From Bacteroidales bacterium (GTDB lineage: Bacteria > Bacteroidota > Bacteroidia > Bacteroidales > ML635J-15), in contig JAQVEY010000182.1 of assembly GCA_028697515.1 (NCBI GenBank), forward strand, positions 1 to 5,595: a stretch of DNA of 5,595 nucleotides, written 5' to 3'. The notes beneath the pieces were generated by a model, which ran no database searches, was not told where the DNA came from, and saw only the letters and a program-made list of their open reading frames with translations. Position numbers and translations under genes: made by a program. Positions 1-5,595 of this stretch are shown piece after piece (positions within the stretch are counted from its first letter, which is position 1; every line of letters begins with the position of its first letter).

Positions 1-248
1 CCACATACTATTTTTAAATAGTCTTTATGGCCAACGTCAACAGTTGTAATGCTCAATTTGTCTGCATTTGGATGCTTTTCACAAGTTATTACTTTTCCAA
101 TAATAAAGCCTTTCAAGCCGCCTTTTATTGAAGAAAAAGTTTCAATACTACTTGTCTCTAAGCCAATTTGTGTTAATTGATTTGCAAGTTGTTCAGGGCT
201 ATCGTCTAGATTAATATAATTCTTAAGCCAATTGTATGAAATATTCAT
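1..248 (-). CDS. pheT: Phenylalanine--tRNA ligase beta subunit, N-terminal part (runs off the left edge)
   Basis: This cytoplasmic enzyme charges tRNA-Phe with phenylalanine. The beta chain pairs with the alpha chain (PheS) as an alpha2beta2 tetramer and carries tRNA-binding and editing domains. The window holds the first 82 codons. The N-terminus MNISYNWLKNYINL matches the conserved opening of bacterial PheT (KxSxxWLKxYxxL). From about residue 43 the tRNA-binding OB-fold begins, with GLKGFIIGKV followed by the signature CEKHPNADKL at about 56-65 and KIVCG at the window edge. The ATG at 246-248 is chosen because the family motif begins right there. No Shine-Dalgarno is evident; the leader is A/T-rich, as is usual in Bacteroidota. 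The usual length is about 800 residues, so most of the gene lies outside. It follows a lipoprotein gene by 114 bases and has its own likely promoter, so it is probably transcribed independently. Identification is very secure. Confidence 0.96.
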   Translation of the reverse strand, partial: MNISYNWLKNYINLDDSPEQLANQLTQIGLETSSIETFSSIKGGLKGFIIGKVITCEKHPNADKLSITTVDVGHKDYLKIVC

Positions 249-266
249 TATATAAAATTTAAAATG

Positions 267-295
267 CAAATTTATAAATTTTATCGGTTTTCAAA
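267..295 (-). promoter_or_regulatory. Bacteroidota-type promoter for pheT
   Basis: Reading the minus strand, TTTG at 295-292 is followed after 17 bases by TAAATTTG at 274-267. The second element is a perfect match to the TAnnTTTG -7 element of Bacteroidota primary-sigma promoters, and the first matches the -33 TTTG/TTG element. The spacing is at the short end of what is accepted for this group. Transcription would start near 260, leaving a leader of roughly a dozen bases before the pheT ATG. The rest of the 114-base gap (249-362) is A/T-rich, and I see no GC hairpin that would terminate the upstream lipoprotein gene. The match is direct; promoter activity is inferred. Confidence 0.6.
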
Positions 296-362
296 TAATG
301 AAATAAGGATTTGATTTAAGTAAAAATAAGTAGGCGGGTTTTATCAAAATCTTTTCGTGATA

Positions 363-995
363 TTATTCGATAAGCTCAGAATCGCCGAATAATAATTCCA
401 GTTTTTGGTAATGCAAATCAATTAAATCGTCAAGATATTCCATATAATCATTGTAAAGATCAGGACAATTTTCTTCGACTCTCTCAAAATCCTCTTCAAA
501 AACAACTAAAAAATGTTCGAGTTCTTTTAATTTAGCTATGGAAACTGTATCAGTTAGACTAATATTATCTACTACTGTAAAAAATCCTGTAGTGAATTCC
601 TTAACATTCTTTTCGATGGTTAAACAATCGTCAAGTTCCAGAGATTCGTATGTGTTCAGGAAAACCATCAAAACCTTAATATCATCTAAAGCTATATAAG
701 TTTTATCGACTAGGGTAGGTGGAATGATAGAATCGGCGGAGCTAGTTATATTTTTGTTCTCGTAACTAATATTTGAATTAATTGTAATAGTATTATTAAA
801 ATTATCGTCCTTTTTTAGTTCTATTTTATTTATTGAATCTATCTGAATTGATGATGAATCGTCTGTATTCAAATTCAGGTTATTTTGATTTGAAATTACA
901 GTTTTTGTTGATTTGCTATCATCGCAACAAACAAAAAACTGGCATGCAGAAACCACAAAGAAGAATAGTAATACTTTTAGAACTAGTTTTTTCAT
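363..995 (-). CDS. Putative lipoprotein with C-x52-CPD helical domain (diverged relative of the next gene upstream)
   Basis: This gene encodes a 210-residue predicted lipoprotein of unknown function. The start at 993-995 gives MKKLVLKVLLFFFVVSAC, a lipoprotein signal peptide with lipobox V-S-A-C and lipidated Cys18. An in-frame ATG at 1023-1025 would add ten residues ahead of the basic n-region and is less likely. Cys23-Cys24 followed by Asp-Asp lie just after and make the lipidation site somewhat uncertain. Residues about 25-90 are a low-complexity linker rich in Asn, Ser, Asp and Thr. Residues about 98-205 form a mostly helical acidic domain with Cys124 and Cys177, the latter in a C-P-D motif. 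This domain aligns without gaps to the 150-residue lipoprotein encoded just upstream, with both cysteines 52 residues apart and about 17 of 76 positions identical by eye. A strong terminator lies between the two genes, so this one needs readthrough or its own promoter; I see only a weak candidate near TAATTTTTG (about 1022-1030). No function is recognised. Confidence 0.82.
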   Translation of the reverse strand: MKKLVLKVLLFFFVVSACQFFVCCDDSKSTKTVISNQNNLNLNTDDSSSIQIDSINKIELKKDDNFNNTITINSNISYENKNITSSADSIIPPTLVDKTYIALDDIKVLMVFLNTYESLELDDCLTIEKNVKEFTTGFFTVVDNISLTDTVSIAKLKELEHFLVVFEEDFERVEENCPDLYNDYMEYLDDLIDLHYQKLELLFGDSELIE

Positions 996-1037
996 GTTAG
1001 TACCTATTTTTTTGTTAATAATCAAAAATTAAACCGT

Positions 1038-1076
1038 AAAAAAAAGGCTGTCTGAATGTACAGACAGCCTTTTTTT
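1038..1076 (-). terminator. Intrinsic terminator after the 150-residue lipoprotein gene
   Basis: A perfect 9-bp stem, GGCTGTCTG at 1046-1054 paired with CAGACAGCC at 1061-1069, encloses a 6-base loop (1055-1060). It is flanked by eight A on the left (1038-1045) and seven T on the right (1070-1076). On the minus strand this reads as a GC-rich hairpin followed by a run of eight T, starting 17 bases past the stop codon at 1093. The flanking A and T runs make it symmetrical, so it could also stop transcription from the plus strand, although no plus-strand gene is present. It separates the two related lipoprotein genes into different transcripts, at least in part. Confidence 0.9.
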
Positions 1077-1092
1077 ATAAACATTTTAATTA

Positions 1093-1545
1093 TTATTCAA
1101 CTTCTTCAGTTAGATTTTCTTCCATTTCGATATTTTCCCATTCTTCTTCCATACCTTCTTCCATATCAAAATCTTCTGCGTACATTTTCAAGATTTTGTC
1201 CATGTATTCTTCCATTTTTTTCTCTTGAGCTTCTTCGAAAGCTTTGAATTTGTCAGGACATTCTTCTTCAAACTTTTCAGCTTGTTTGTCAAAACCATCC
1301 ATAAATTCTCCAAATTCTTCAATTTCTTTCTTTGCATTTTCGTCACCTTCTGCTGCTTTATCAATAGTAGCATAGAAAACATCCATCATTTCATTTGCAG
1401 CTTCAAGAAATTTATCACAATCTTTGAATTCTTTGCCATCGTATTTTTTCTTTAATTCTTCAAGATTTGTAGCTTTTTTATCACCACAAGAAAATACACT
1501 TAACAAAATCAAACCTGAAACAACATACAATAATACTTTTTTCAT
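1093..1545 (-). CDS. Small acidic helical lipoprotein with C-x52-CPD domain
   Basis: This gene encodes a 150-residue predicted lipoprotein of unknown function. It begins MKKVLLYVVSGLILLSVFSC, a short basic n-region, a hydrophobic core and lipobox V-F-S-C with lipidated Cys20, followed by Gly-Asp-Lys-Lys; this is typical of Bacteroidota lipoproteins. The mature part is almost wholly charged and predicted helical, with Cys43 (in K-D-C-D) and Cys96 (in E-E-C-P-D-K) 52 residues apart, possibly a disulfide between helices. Residues about 124-150 form a Glu/Met-rich tail. The ATG at 1543-1545 is fixed by the signal peptide; the leader is A/T-rich with no Shine-Dalgarno. It follows the tricorn-type protease gene by 80 bases and ends at a strong terminator. 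The 210-residue lipoprotein encoded downstream shares its domain and cysteine spacing, suggesting duplication and divergence. Outer-membrane anchoring, facing the periplasm or the outside, is inferred. No enzymatic motif is visible. Confidence 0.88.
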   Translation of the reverse strand: MKKVLLYVVSGLILLSVFSCGDKKATNLEELKKKYDGKEFKDCDKFLEAANEMMDVFYATIDKAAEGDENAKKEIEEFGEFMDGFDKQAEKFEEECPDKFKAFEEAQEKKMEEYMDKILKMYAEDFDMEEGMEEEWENIEMEENLTEEVE

Positions 1546-1580
1546 AATTATTAAATTTAAGTTTAACTAAAATATTTACG

Positions 1581-1611
1581 CTAAAATAAAACAAATAAAT
1601 CTAACTAACAA
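1581..1611 (-). promoter_or_regulatory. Possible promoter for the 150-residue lipoprotein gene
   Basis: In the 80-base gap after the protease stop, the minus strand shows TTG at 1611-1609 and, 20 bases on, TATTTTAG at 1588-1581. The latter is one mismatch from the Bacteroidota TAnnTTTG element. Initiation would fall near 1575, giving a leader of about 30 bases. An alternative one-mismatch element, TTTATTTG, lies at 1599-1592. No hairpin terminator is visible in this gap, so readthrough from the protease gene is also possible. Matches to such A/T-rich elements arise easily by chance in this sequence. Confidence 0.3.
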
Positions 1612-1625
1612 GTAATGTTAATAAA

Positions 1626-4600
1626 TTATTCATATTCATAATAGAAATCAGGGATGCTGAAAAGCTCTTTATCCATTTTGTTAAGCTCTTCCATAATAAC
1701 TTCAATAGCTTTGTTTAATTGATAATCATTTCCCATATATTCTTGATAAGGGTCGTTAGTTACAATTATATCAGGGCTAACGCCAATACCTTCAATTATC
1801 CATCCAGTTTCATCAAAATGTGCGAATTCAGGTTTAAAAAGGCTTGCACCATCAACAAAAGGAAGACTTCCTCTTATTCCAACTACACCTCCCCATGATT
1901 TAACACCAATAATGGGTCCCAATTTATGTCTTCTGAACTGATAAGCAAATAGATCTCCATCAGAAGCGGAATACTGGTCTATTAATAGAACTTTAGGCCC
2001 AGTCATCAAACCATCGGGTTTCATCTCTGGTTCTGGTACATCACGCGACATTACTAACATCGACAGCTCTCTTTGTAACCTTTCAATCAGCATTGGACTA
2101 ACATTTCCACCTCTATTGCCACGATTATCAATTATTAGTGCTCTTTTTGTTAATTGAGGATAGTAATATTTAACAAATTCATTTAGTCCTACAGTTGACA
2201 TATCAGGTATATGGATATAACCAACTTCACCGCCTGTTGTAATATCTACCTTTTTTATGTTTTCATAAACCCAATTAAAATAAATTAAATCTGATTCATC
2301 TGCAATTGGCTTAATTAGAAACTTCTCTGTTTTGCTATTACTCGGTTTGTAAGCAACTTCAATTTCAACAATTTTGTCAACCTGATCAACCAATAATGAA
2401 TAAATATTTGTGGTTTTACTAACATCATAACCATTTATAGAAATAATATACTCTCCAGGAAATACTCTTACTCCAGAACCTGTTAAAGGAGATTTTAAAT
2501 CGTCTTTCCAGTTTTCACCTCTATAAACCTTTGTAATTTTATAATAGCCTGTTCTTTTATCTCTTTCAAACTCAGCACCGAGCATACCAATTCTAATCTT
2601 TTTAATTTCCTTTCTGTCGCCTCCTCCTACATAAGCATGGCCAGTGTTCAATTCTCCTATCATTTCGCCTATCAAATAGTTAAGATCATTCCTGTCTCTA
2701 ACATAGGGAAGCAATTCTGCATACTTGTCGTATTGTTTTTTCCAGTCAACACGATGCATGGTAGGATCATAAAAATAATCTCTCATCTGTCTCCAGCTCT
2801 CATTAAATATTTGAGCCCATTCAGTTTTGAGGTCAACATTCATCTGCATATTAGATAATTCCAGAGGACTTCCCAATGTGATATAGCCATTATTTAAATC
2901 TGTCACATACCATAAATCATTCTTTTTTAATAAAATTTTTCTCAAATCTGCACTAATTTCATAGGTTGAATAATCTCCAATGTCAGTAGCTTTTAAAGAC
3001 CTGAAATCAAAAACACGTAATTTGCCCTGTTCCGAGCCATGTTTTTCAATAAAATACAATTTGTCATTGACATAAGTAATATTATAATATTTCCCGGCAG
3101 CCATTGGCAACACTTCAATACGTGATTCTATTTTTTTAATATCTATTTTAAAATTATTTCTTCTCCTTGATGCTGTGTCATTACTAAAGACTTCTGTGTT
3201 TTTCAATGCAAAAGGAGATTTTGTATCTTTAGAAAGAGTTACAAAATATATTCTGCTCATATCTTGGTAGGCAACATTCCACTCAACATCAGAATAGATA
3301 GGATTGAAATCACGGTTTGATACAAAGAATAAATACTTACCATCGTGACTAAATACAGGGTTAAATGAATCGTACCATTCAGATGTGACACAATACTTTT
3401 TCTTTTGTTTCACGTCATAAAGATAAACTTTTGATACTCTCGACTTATCTTTATCCGAATATGCTATCCAATTATTATCAGGTGACCACTCGAAATGACT
3501 TATTTCCCAATAATCTGAAGTATGAACATTGGTTATTTTTTTAGTATCTATATTGATAAAATTCAATTCAAGAATTTTATTATTCCACATAATATTTTTA
3601 CTATCAGAAGACCATTGGAGCTTGTAAATATAACCTGAGTCAAAGTTGGTAAGCTGTATCTCTGATTGTGGTTTGTCAGGAATTTGAATATAAATCTGAT
3701 ATTCACCTGATTTATCAGAAATATAAGCGATATATTTTCCATCAGGAGACCATACAGGATTTCTATCATGAGCACCAGATGAATTAGTCAAATTTCTATA
3801 TATACCCTGATCAACAGGAATTGAAAAGACATCACCTCTAGCTGATAAAGTAATCCTGGACCCGTCAGGCGCAATATTAACATTCCTAATTTCTTTGTGT
3901 ACATCCTTAAACACTGTACGACTAGCAGCAAAATCTTCTCTAATTCTAATTGTGAGTTTTATTGTTTTTGATTCTTTAAGGTCATAATAGTATAGATATC
4001 CTCCACTTTCAAAAATAATTTTATCCTTGCCAAGGGTAGGGAACTTAATATCATATTTAACAAGATTAGTCAGCCTTTTAGTTTCTTTTTCAACTATATC
4101 ATAAACGAATAAGTTCATTACCTTATCACGATCGGAGAGAAAGTATATTTTATCCTTATACCACATTGGGAATATATCTTGAGAAGGGTGATTTGTTATA
4201 TTTTCCACTTCATTGGTATTAAAATCATAAATCCAAATATCATCTGCCATACCTCCTTTATAGTACTTCCACGTTCTAAATTCTCTAAATACTCTATTAA
4301 ATGCAATCTTTTTCCCATTTGGAGAATAAGAACACCAACTACCGGAAGCAAAAGGCAAAGGTTCGCTCAAACCACCGTCAACAGGAGCCAGAAATAAATG
4401 ACCTTTAAAATCATTAAACGATTTTCCCCTAGAACGATATATAACATGATTCCCATTTTTTGTCCAGCCCATCACGATATTGTTTGGTCCCATTCGGTCA
4501 GAAACATCGTCGCGAGACAATGTCGCAGTATAGGTTATTCTTCTGGGGCTTCCACCAGATAAAGGCATTGTATAAACTTCGGTATTTCCGTCGTATTGAG

Positions 4601-4838
4601 CAGTGAAAGCTATTGTTTTACCGTCCGGAGAGAAGTGTGGGAACATTTCGTAACCTTCATGAGAAGTCATTCTTGTTGCTACTCCTCCGTTTATTGATAC
4701 TATATATAAATCGCCAGCATAACAAAACACAACAGTATCACCATAAATAGTAGGAAAACGCAAAAGTCTTGTTTCTTCAATAGAAAAAACAAATAATGAG
4801 CACAGAGCAAACAATATTATCAATAAAATTTTACGCAT
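1626..4838 (-). CDS. Exported tricorn-type protease (S41 family peptidase with two beta-propellers and PDZ)
   Basis: This 1070-residue serine protease has tricorn architecture and almost exactly the length of archaeal tricorn. Residues 1-19 are a signal peptide (MRKILLIILFALCSLFVFS, V-F-S cleavage site), so it should be periplasmic, whereas archaeal tricorn is cytosolic. Residues about 20-310 and 310-670 are two beta-propellers with PD40-type S-P-D-G-K repeats near 70, 171, 322, 363, 409, 451 and 496. Next come the C1 helical domain (about 672-740, catalytic His734 in N-T-G-H-A-Y), a PDZ domain (about 745-845) and the S41 core (about 865-1030). The core holds D-N-R-G-N-R-G-G at 904-911, nucleophile Ser959-Asp960 in S-A-S-D-G-D, and Glu1016 in I-I-E-G-I-G-V-S-P-D. 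Gly733 stands where Thermoplasma tricorn has the assisting Ser745. In tricorn the propellers gate substrate entry and product exit, and the enzyme cuts peptides processively. The start at 4836-4838 gives the cleanest signal peptide; ATG 4854-4856 overlaps the SDR stop and would add six residues. The gene is probably co-transcribed with the SDR gene 10 bases upstream. The exact substrate is unknown. Confidence 0.93.
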   Translation of the reverse strand: MRKILLIILFALCSLFVFSIEETRLLRFPTIYGDTVVFCYAGDLYIVSINGGVATRMTSHEGYEMFPHFSPDGKTIAFTAQYDGNTEVYTMPLSGGSPRRITYTATLSRDDVSDRMGPNNIVMGWTKNGNHVIYRSRGKSFNDFKGHLFLAPVDGGLSEPLPFASGSWCSYSPNGKKIAFNRVFREFRTWKYYKGGMADDIWIYDFNTNEVENITNHPSQDIFPMWYKDKIYFLSDRDKVMNLFVYDIVEKETKRLTNLVKYDIKFPTLGKDKIIFESGGYLYYYDLKESKTIKLTIRIREDFAASRTVFKDVHKEIRNVNIAPDGSRITLSARGDVFSIPVDQGIYRNLTNSSGAHDRNPVWSPDGKYIAYISDKSGEYQIYIQIPDKPQSEIQLTNFDSGYIYKLQWSSDSKNIMWNNKILELNFINIDTKKITNVHTSDYWEISHFEWSPDNNWIAYSDKDKSRVSKVYLYDVKQKKKYCVTSEWYDSFNPVFSHDGKYLFFVSNRDFNPIYSDVEWNVAYQDMSRIYFVTLSKDTKSPFALKNTEVFSNDTASRRRNNFKIDIKKIESRIEVLPMAAGKYYNITYVNDKLYFIEKHGSEQGKLRVFDFRSLKATDIGDYSTYEISADLRKILLKKNDLWYVTDLNNGYITLGSPLELSNMQMNVDLKTEWAQIFNESWRQMRDYFYDPTMHRVDWKKQYDKYAELLPYVRDRNDLNYLIGEMIGELNTGHAYVGGGDRKEIKKIRIGMLGAEFERDKRTGYYKITKVYRGENWKDDLKSPLTGSGVRVFPGEYIISINGYDVSKTTNIYSLLVDQVDKIVEIEVAYKPSNSKTEKFLIKPIADESDLIYFNWVYENIKKVDITTGGEVGYIHIPDMSTVGLNEFVKYYYPQLTKRALIIDNRGNRGGNVSPMLIERLQRELSMLVMSRDVPEPEMKPDGLMTGPKVLLIDQYSASDGDLFAYQFRRHKLGPIIGVKSWGGVVGIRGSLPFVDGASLFKPEFAHFDETGWIIEGIGVSPDIIVTNDPYQEYMGNDYQLNKAIEVIMEELNKMDKELFSIPDFYYEYE

Positions 4839-4848
4839 CCAGACATAT

Positions 4849-5595
4849 TTATACATCAACTTCAGGCCTATAACCCATACGTCCCACAAGCATTGCATTT
4901 TCGTATGAATAATCTAAACCTAAAACTTTTGGAAGATACAAAGAATTTACGACATTATAAGATATTTCTTCTGTTTTTAGACGAAATACCTGTCCTACAT
5001 ATAACATGAACTTAAATACATACTTCTCGTTAAAATTCTTCGATATTCCAGCTTCACAAAAACCTGACTGTAAATATACAGTTTTTATTCCATTTTTAAA
5101 AATTTCACCACTTGCCGAAGCTAGAAATCCATGAAAAGCTCTGTTTGACGAAATCCATTCGTCTGCTTCGGCTAATCCCGAATCCTCTGTAGCAGTTCCT
5201 AGATTAAAAATTGTTTCTTTTATTTGAGGCAATAATTTATTTGTAATTTCTGCTATTGCATAGAAATTAACTTGCATACAGGCTCCAGGTAGGCTAGTGC
5301 CTGATAGATTTATTAGATAATCAAATCTGATTCCTGATTCTACAATATTTCTAATAAATGAGTCAATAGAACATTTATCTGTAAAATCGCAATGATGAAT
5401 GTTTGCAGTTTTAAATATATTTAGTTTTGATGTATTTTTGTTTGCTTGTAACCATAAATTTGCTCCTCTTTTTTGCATTTCTGATGCGACGGCAAGTCCT
5501 ATATTTCCTGAAGCACCAAGAATGAGTGCATTTTTACCCTCTAATTCACCTTTATGAATATCAAATTCGCTAGATTTACTTTTAATATTTTTATG
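4849..5595 (-). CDS. SDR-fold (Rossmann) protein with altered catalytic residues, 5' end outside the window
   Basis: The last 248 codons of a short-chain dehydrogenase/reductase-like protein are present. The frame is open through the right edge, and the ATG at 5476-5478 lies after the cofactor motif, so it is not the start. Counting from the window edge, residues 23-33 hold the beta1 strand and dinucleotide motif G-A-S-G-N-I-G, C-D-F-T-D at 69-73 is the acidic loop after beta3, N-L-S-G at 96-99 replaces N-N-A-G, and Asn110 matches the conserved helix-4 Asn. The catalytic Ser position reads Thr134 (N-L-G-T), and the YxxxK motif reads Ile148-S-S-N-Arg152, followed by the well-conserved A-F-H-G-F helix; the later P-G is S-G (177-178). 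The fold and NAD(P) binding look intact, but the Tyr is missing, so ordinary SDR oxidoreduction is doubtful. An unassigned binding or divergent catalytic role is possible. About 20 N-terminal residues precede the Rossmann motif in view, more than in a minimal SDR, so an N-terminal extension or fused domain may lie outside. It sits 10 bases ahead of the protease gene. Confidence 0.8.
   Translation of the reverse strand, partial: HKNIKSKSSEFDIHKGELEGKNALILGASGNIGLAVASEMQKRGANLWLQANKNTSKLNIFKTANIHHCDFTDKCSIDSFIRNIVESGIRFDYLINLSGTSLPGACMQVNFYAIAEITNKLLPQIKETIFNLGTATEDSGLAEADEWISSNRAFHGFLASASGEIFKNGIKTVYLQSGFCEAGISKNFNEKYVFKFMLYVGQVFRLKTEEISYNVVNSLYLPKVLGLDYSYENAMLVGRMGYRPEVDV

Noticed and set aside
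268..281. Perfect 14-bp palindrome AAATTTATAAATTT overlapping the pheT -7 element
   Set aside because: It could be an operator, but it is made only of A and T, and such palindromes are expected by chance here. No second copy was seen.
249..362. Possible attenuator or T-box-like leader ahead of pheT
   Set aside because: The likely transcription start leaves only about a dozen bases of leader, and no hairpin plus T-run, leader peptide or specifier loop could be found.
1056..1455. Open frames on the plus strand opposite the acidic lipoprotein gene, and a minus-strand frame at 1188-1382
   Set aside because: They are the antisense and shifted-frame reading of a Glu/Lys-rich gene, which gives Phe/Ser/Leu-rich or Lys-rich peptides without any domain. 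One also begins inside the terminator hairpin.
2637..4397. Short open frames on both strands inside the protease gene (2637-2858, 3563-3775, 4179-4397)
   Set aside because: They lie wholly within a well-supported coding region, have no recognisable motif, and fit chance open frames in AT-rich DNA.
1626..4838. TolB-like or S9 peptidase identity, suggested by the PD40 propeller repeats
   Set aside because: The C-terminal half has the tricorn C1, PDZ and S41 domains with the S-D-G-D nucleophile motif, and no alpha/beta-hydrolase G-x-S-x-G region as in S9 enzymes.
5476..5478. ATG as a possible start of the SDR-like gene
   Set aside because: The same frame stays open to the window edge and encodes the Rossmann G-A-S-G-N-I-G motif upstream of this ATG, so it is an internal Met.

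Overview
The window is AT-rich, and every gene I can support lies on the minus strand, so transcription runs from high to low coordinates. Several features point to a member of the Bacteroidota: two small lipoproteins with signal peptides of the FSC-G type, start codons preceded by A/T-rich sequence with no strong Shine-Dalgarno, a promoter of the TTTG / TAnnTTTG type, and an exported tricorn-type protease. The genus cannot be told from this window.

In transcription order: (1) 5595-4849 is the 3' part of a short-chain dehydrogenase/reductase (SDR)-fold gene. It enters from beyond the right edge, has an intact Rossmann glycine motif, and lacks the usual Ser-Tyr-Lys active site. (2) 4838-1626 encodes a complete 1070-residue tricorn-type protease with a signal peptide, two beta-propellers, C1, PDZ and S41 catalytic domains. 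It starts 10 bases after the SDR stop, and an alternative ATG overlaps that stop, so the two genes are probably one operon. (3) 1545-1093 encodes a 150-residue, very acidic helical lipoprotein. It follows an 80-base gap with a possible promoter and is closed by a perfect 9-bp hairpin terminator. (4) 995-363 encodes a 210-residue lipoprotein that appears to be a diverged relative of gene 3, with the same pair of cysteines exactly 52 residues apart. (5) 248-1 is the 5' end of pheT, the phenylalanyl-tRNA synthetase beta chain, with its own good Bacteroidota-type promoter. It runs off the left edge.

The tricorn protease and the two lipoproteins are all predicted to leave the cytoplasm. The protease would act on peptides or proteins in the periplasm, and the lipoproteins would sit in the cell envelope, but nothing in the sequence ties them to one pathway. 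pheT is an unrelated housekeeping gene with separate transcription. No RNA genes, insertion sequences, CRISPR arrays or gene-free stretches over 300 bases were seen. The most notable points are the tandem C-x52-C-P-D lipoprotein pair, the SDR with altered catalytic residues coupled to the protease, and the exported tricorn with Gly before its catalytic His.
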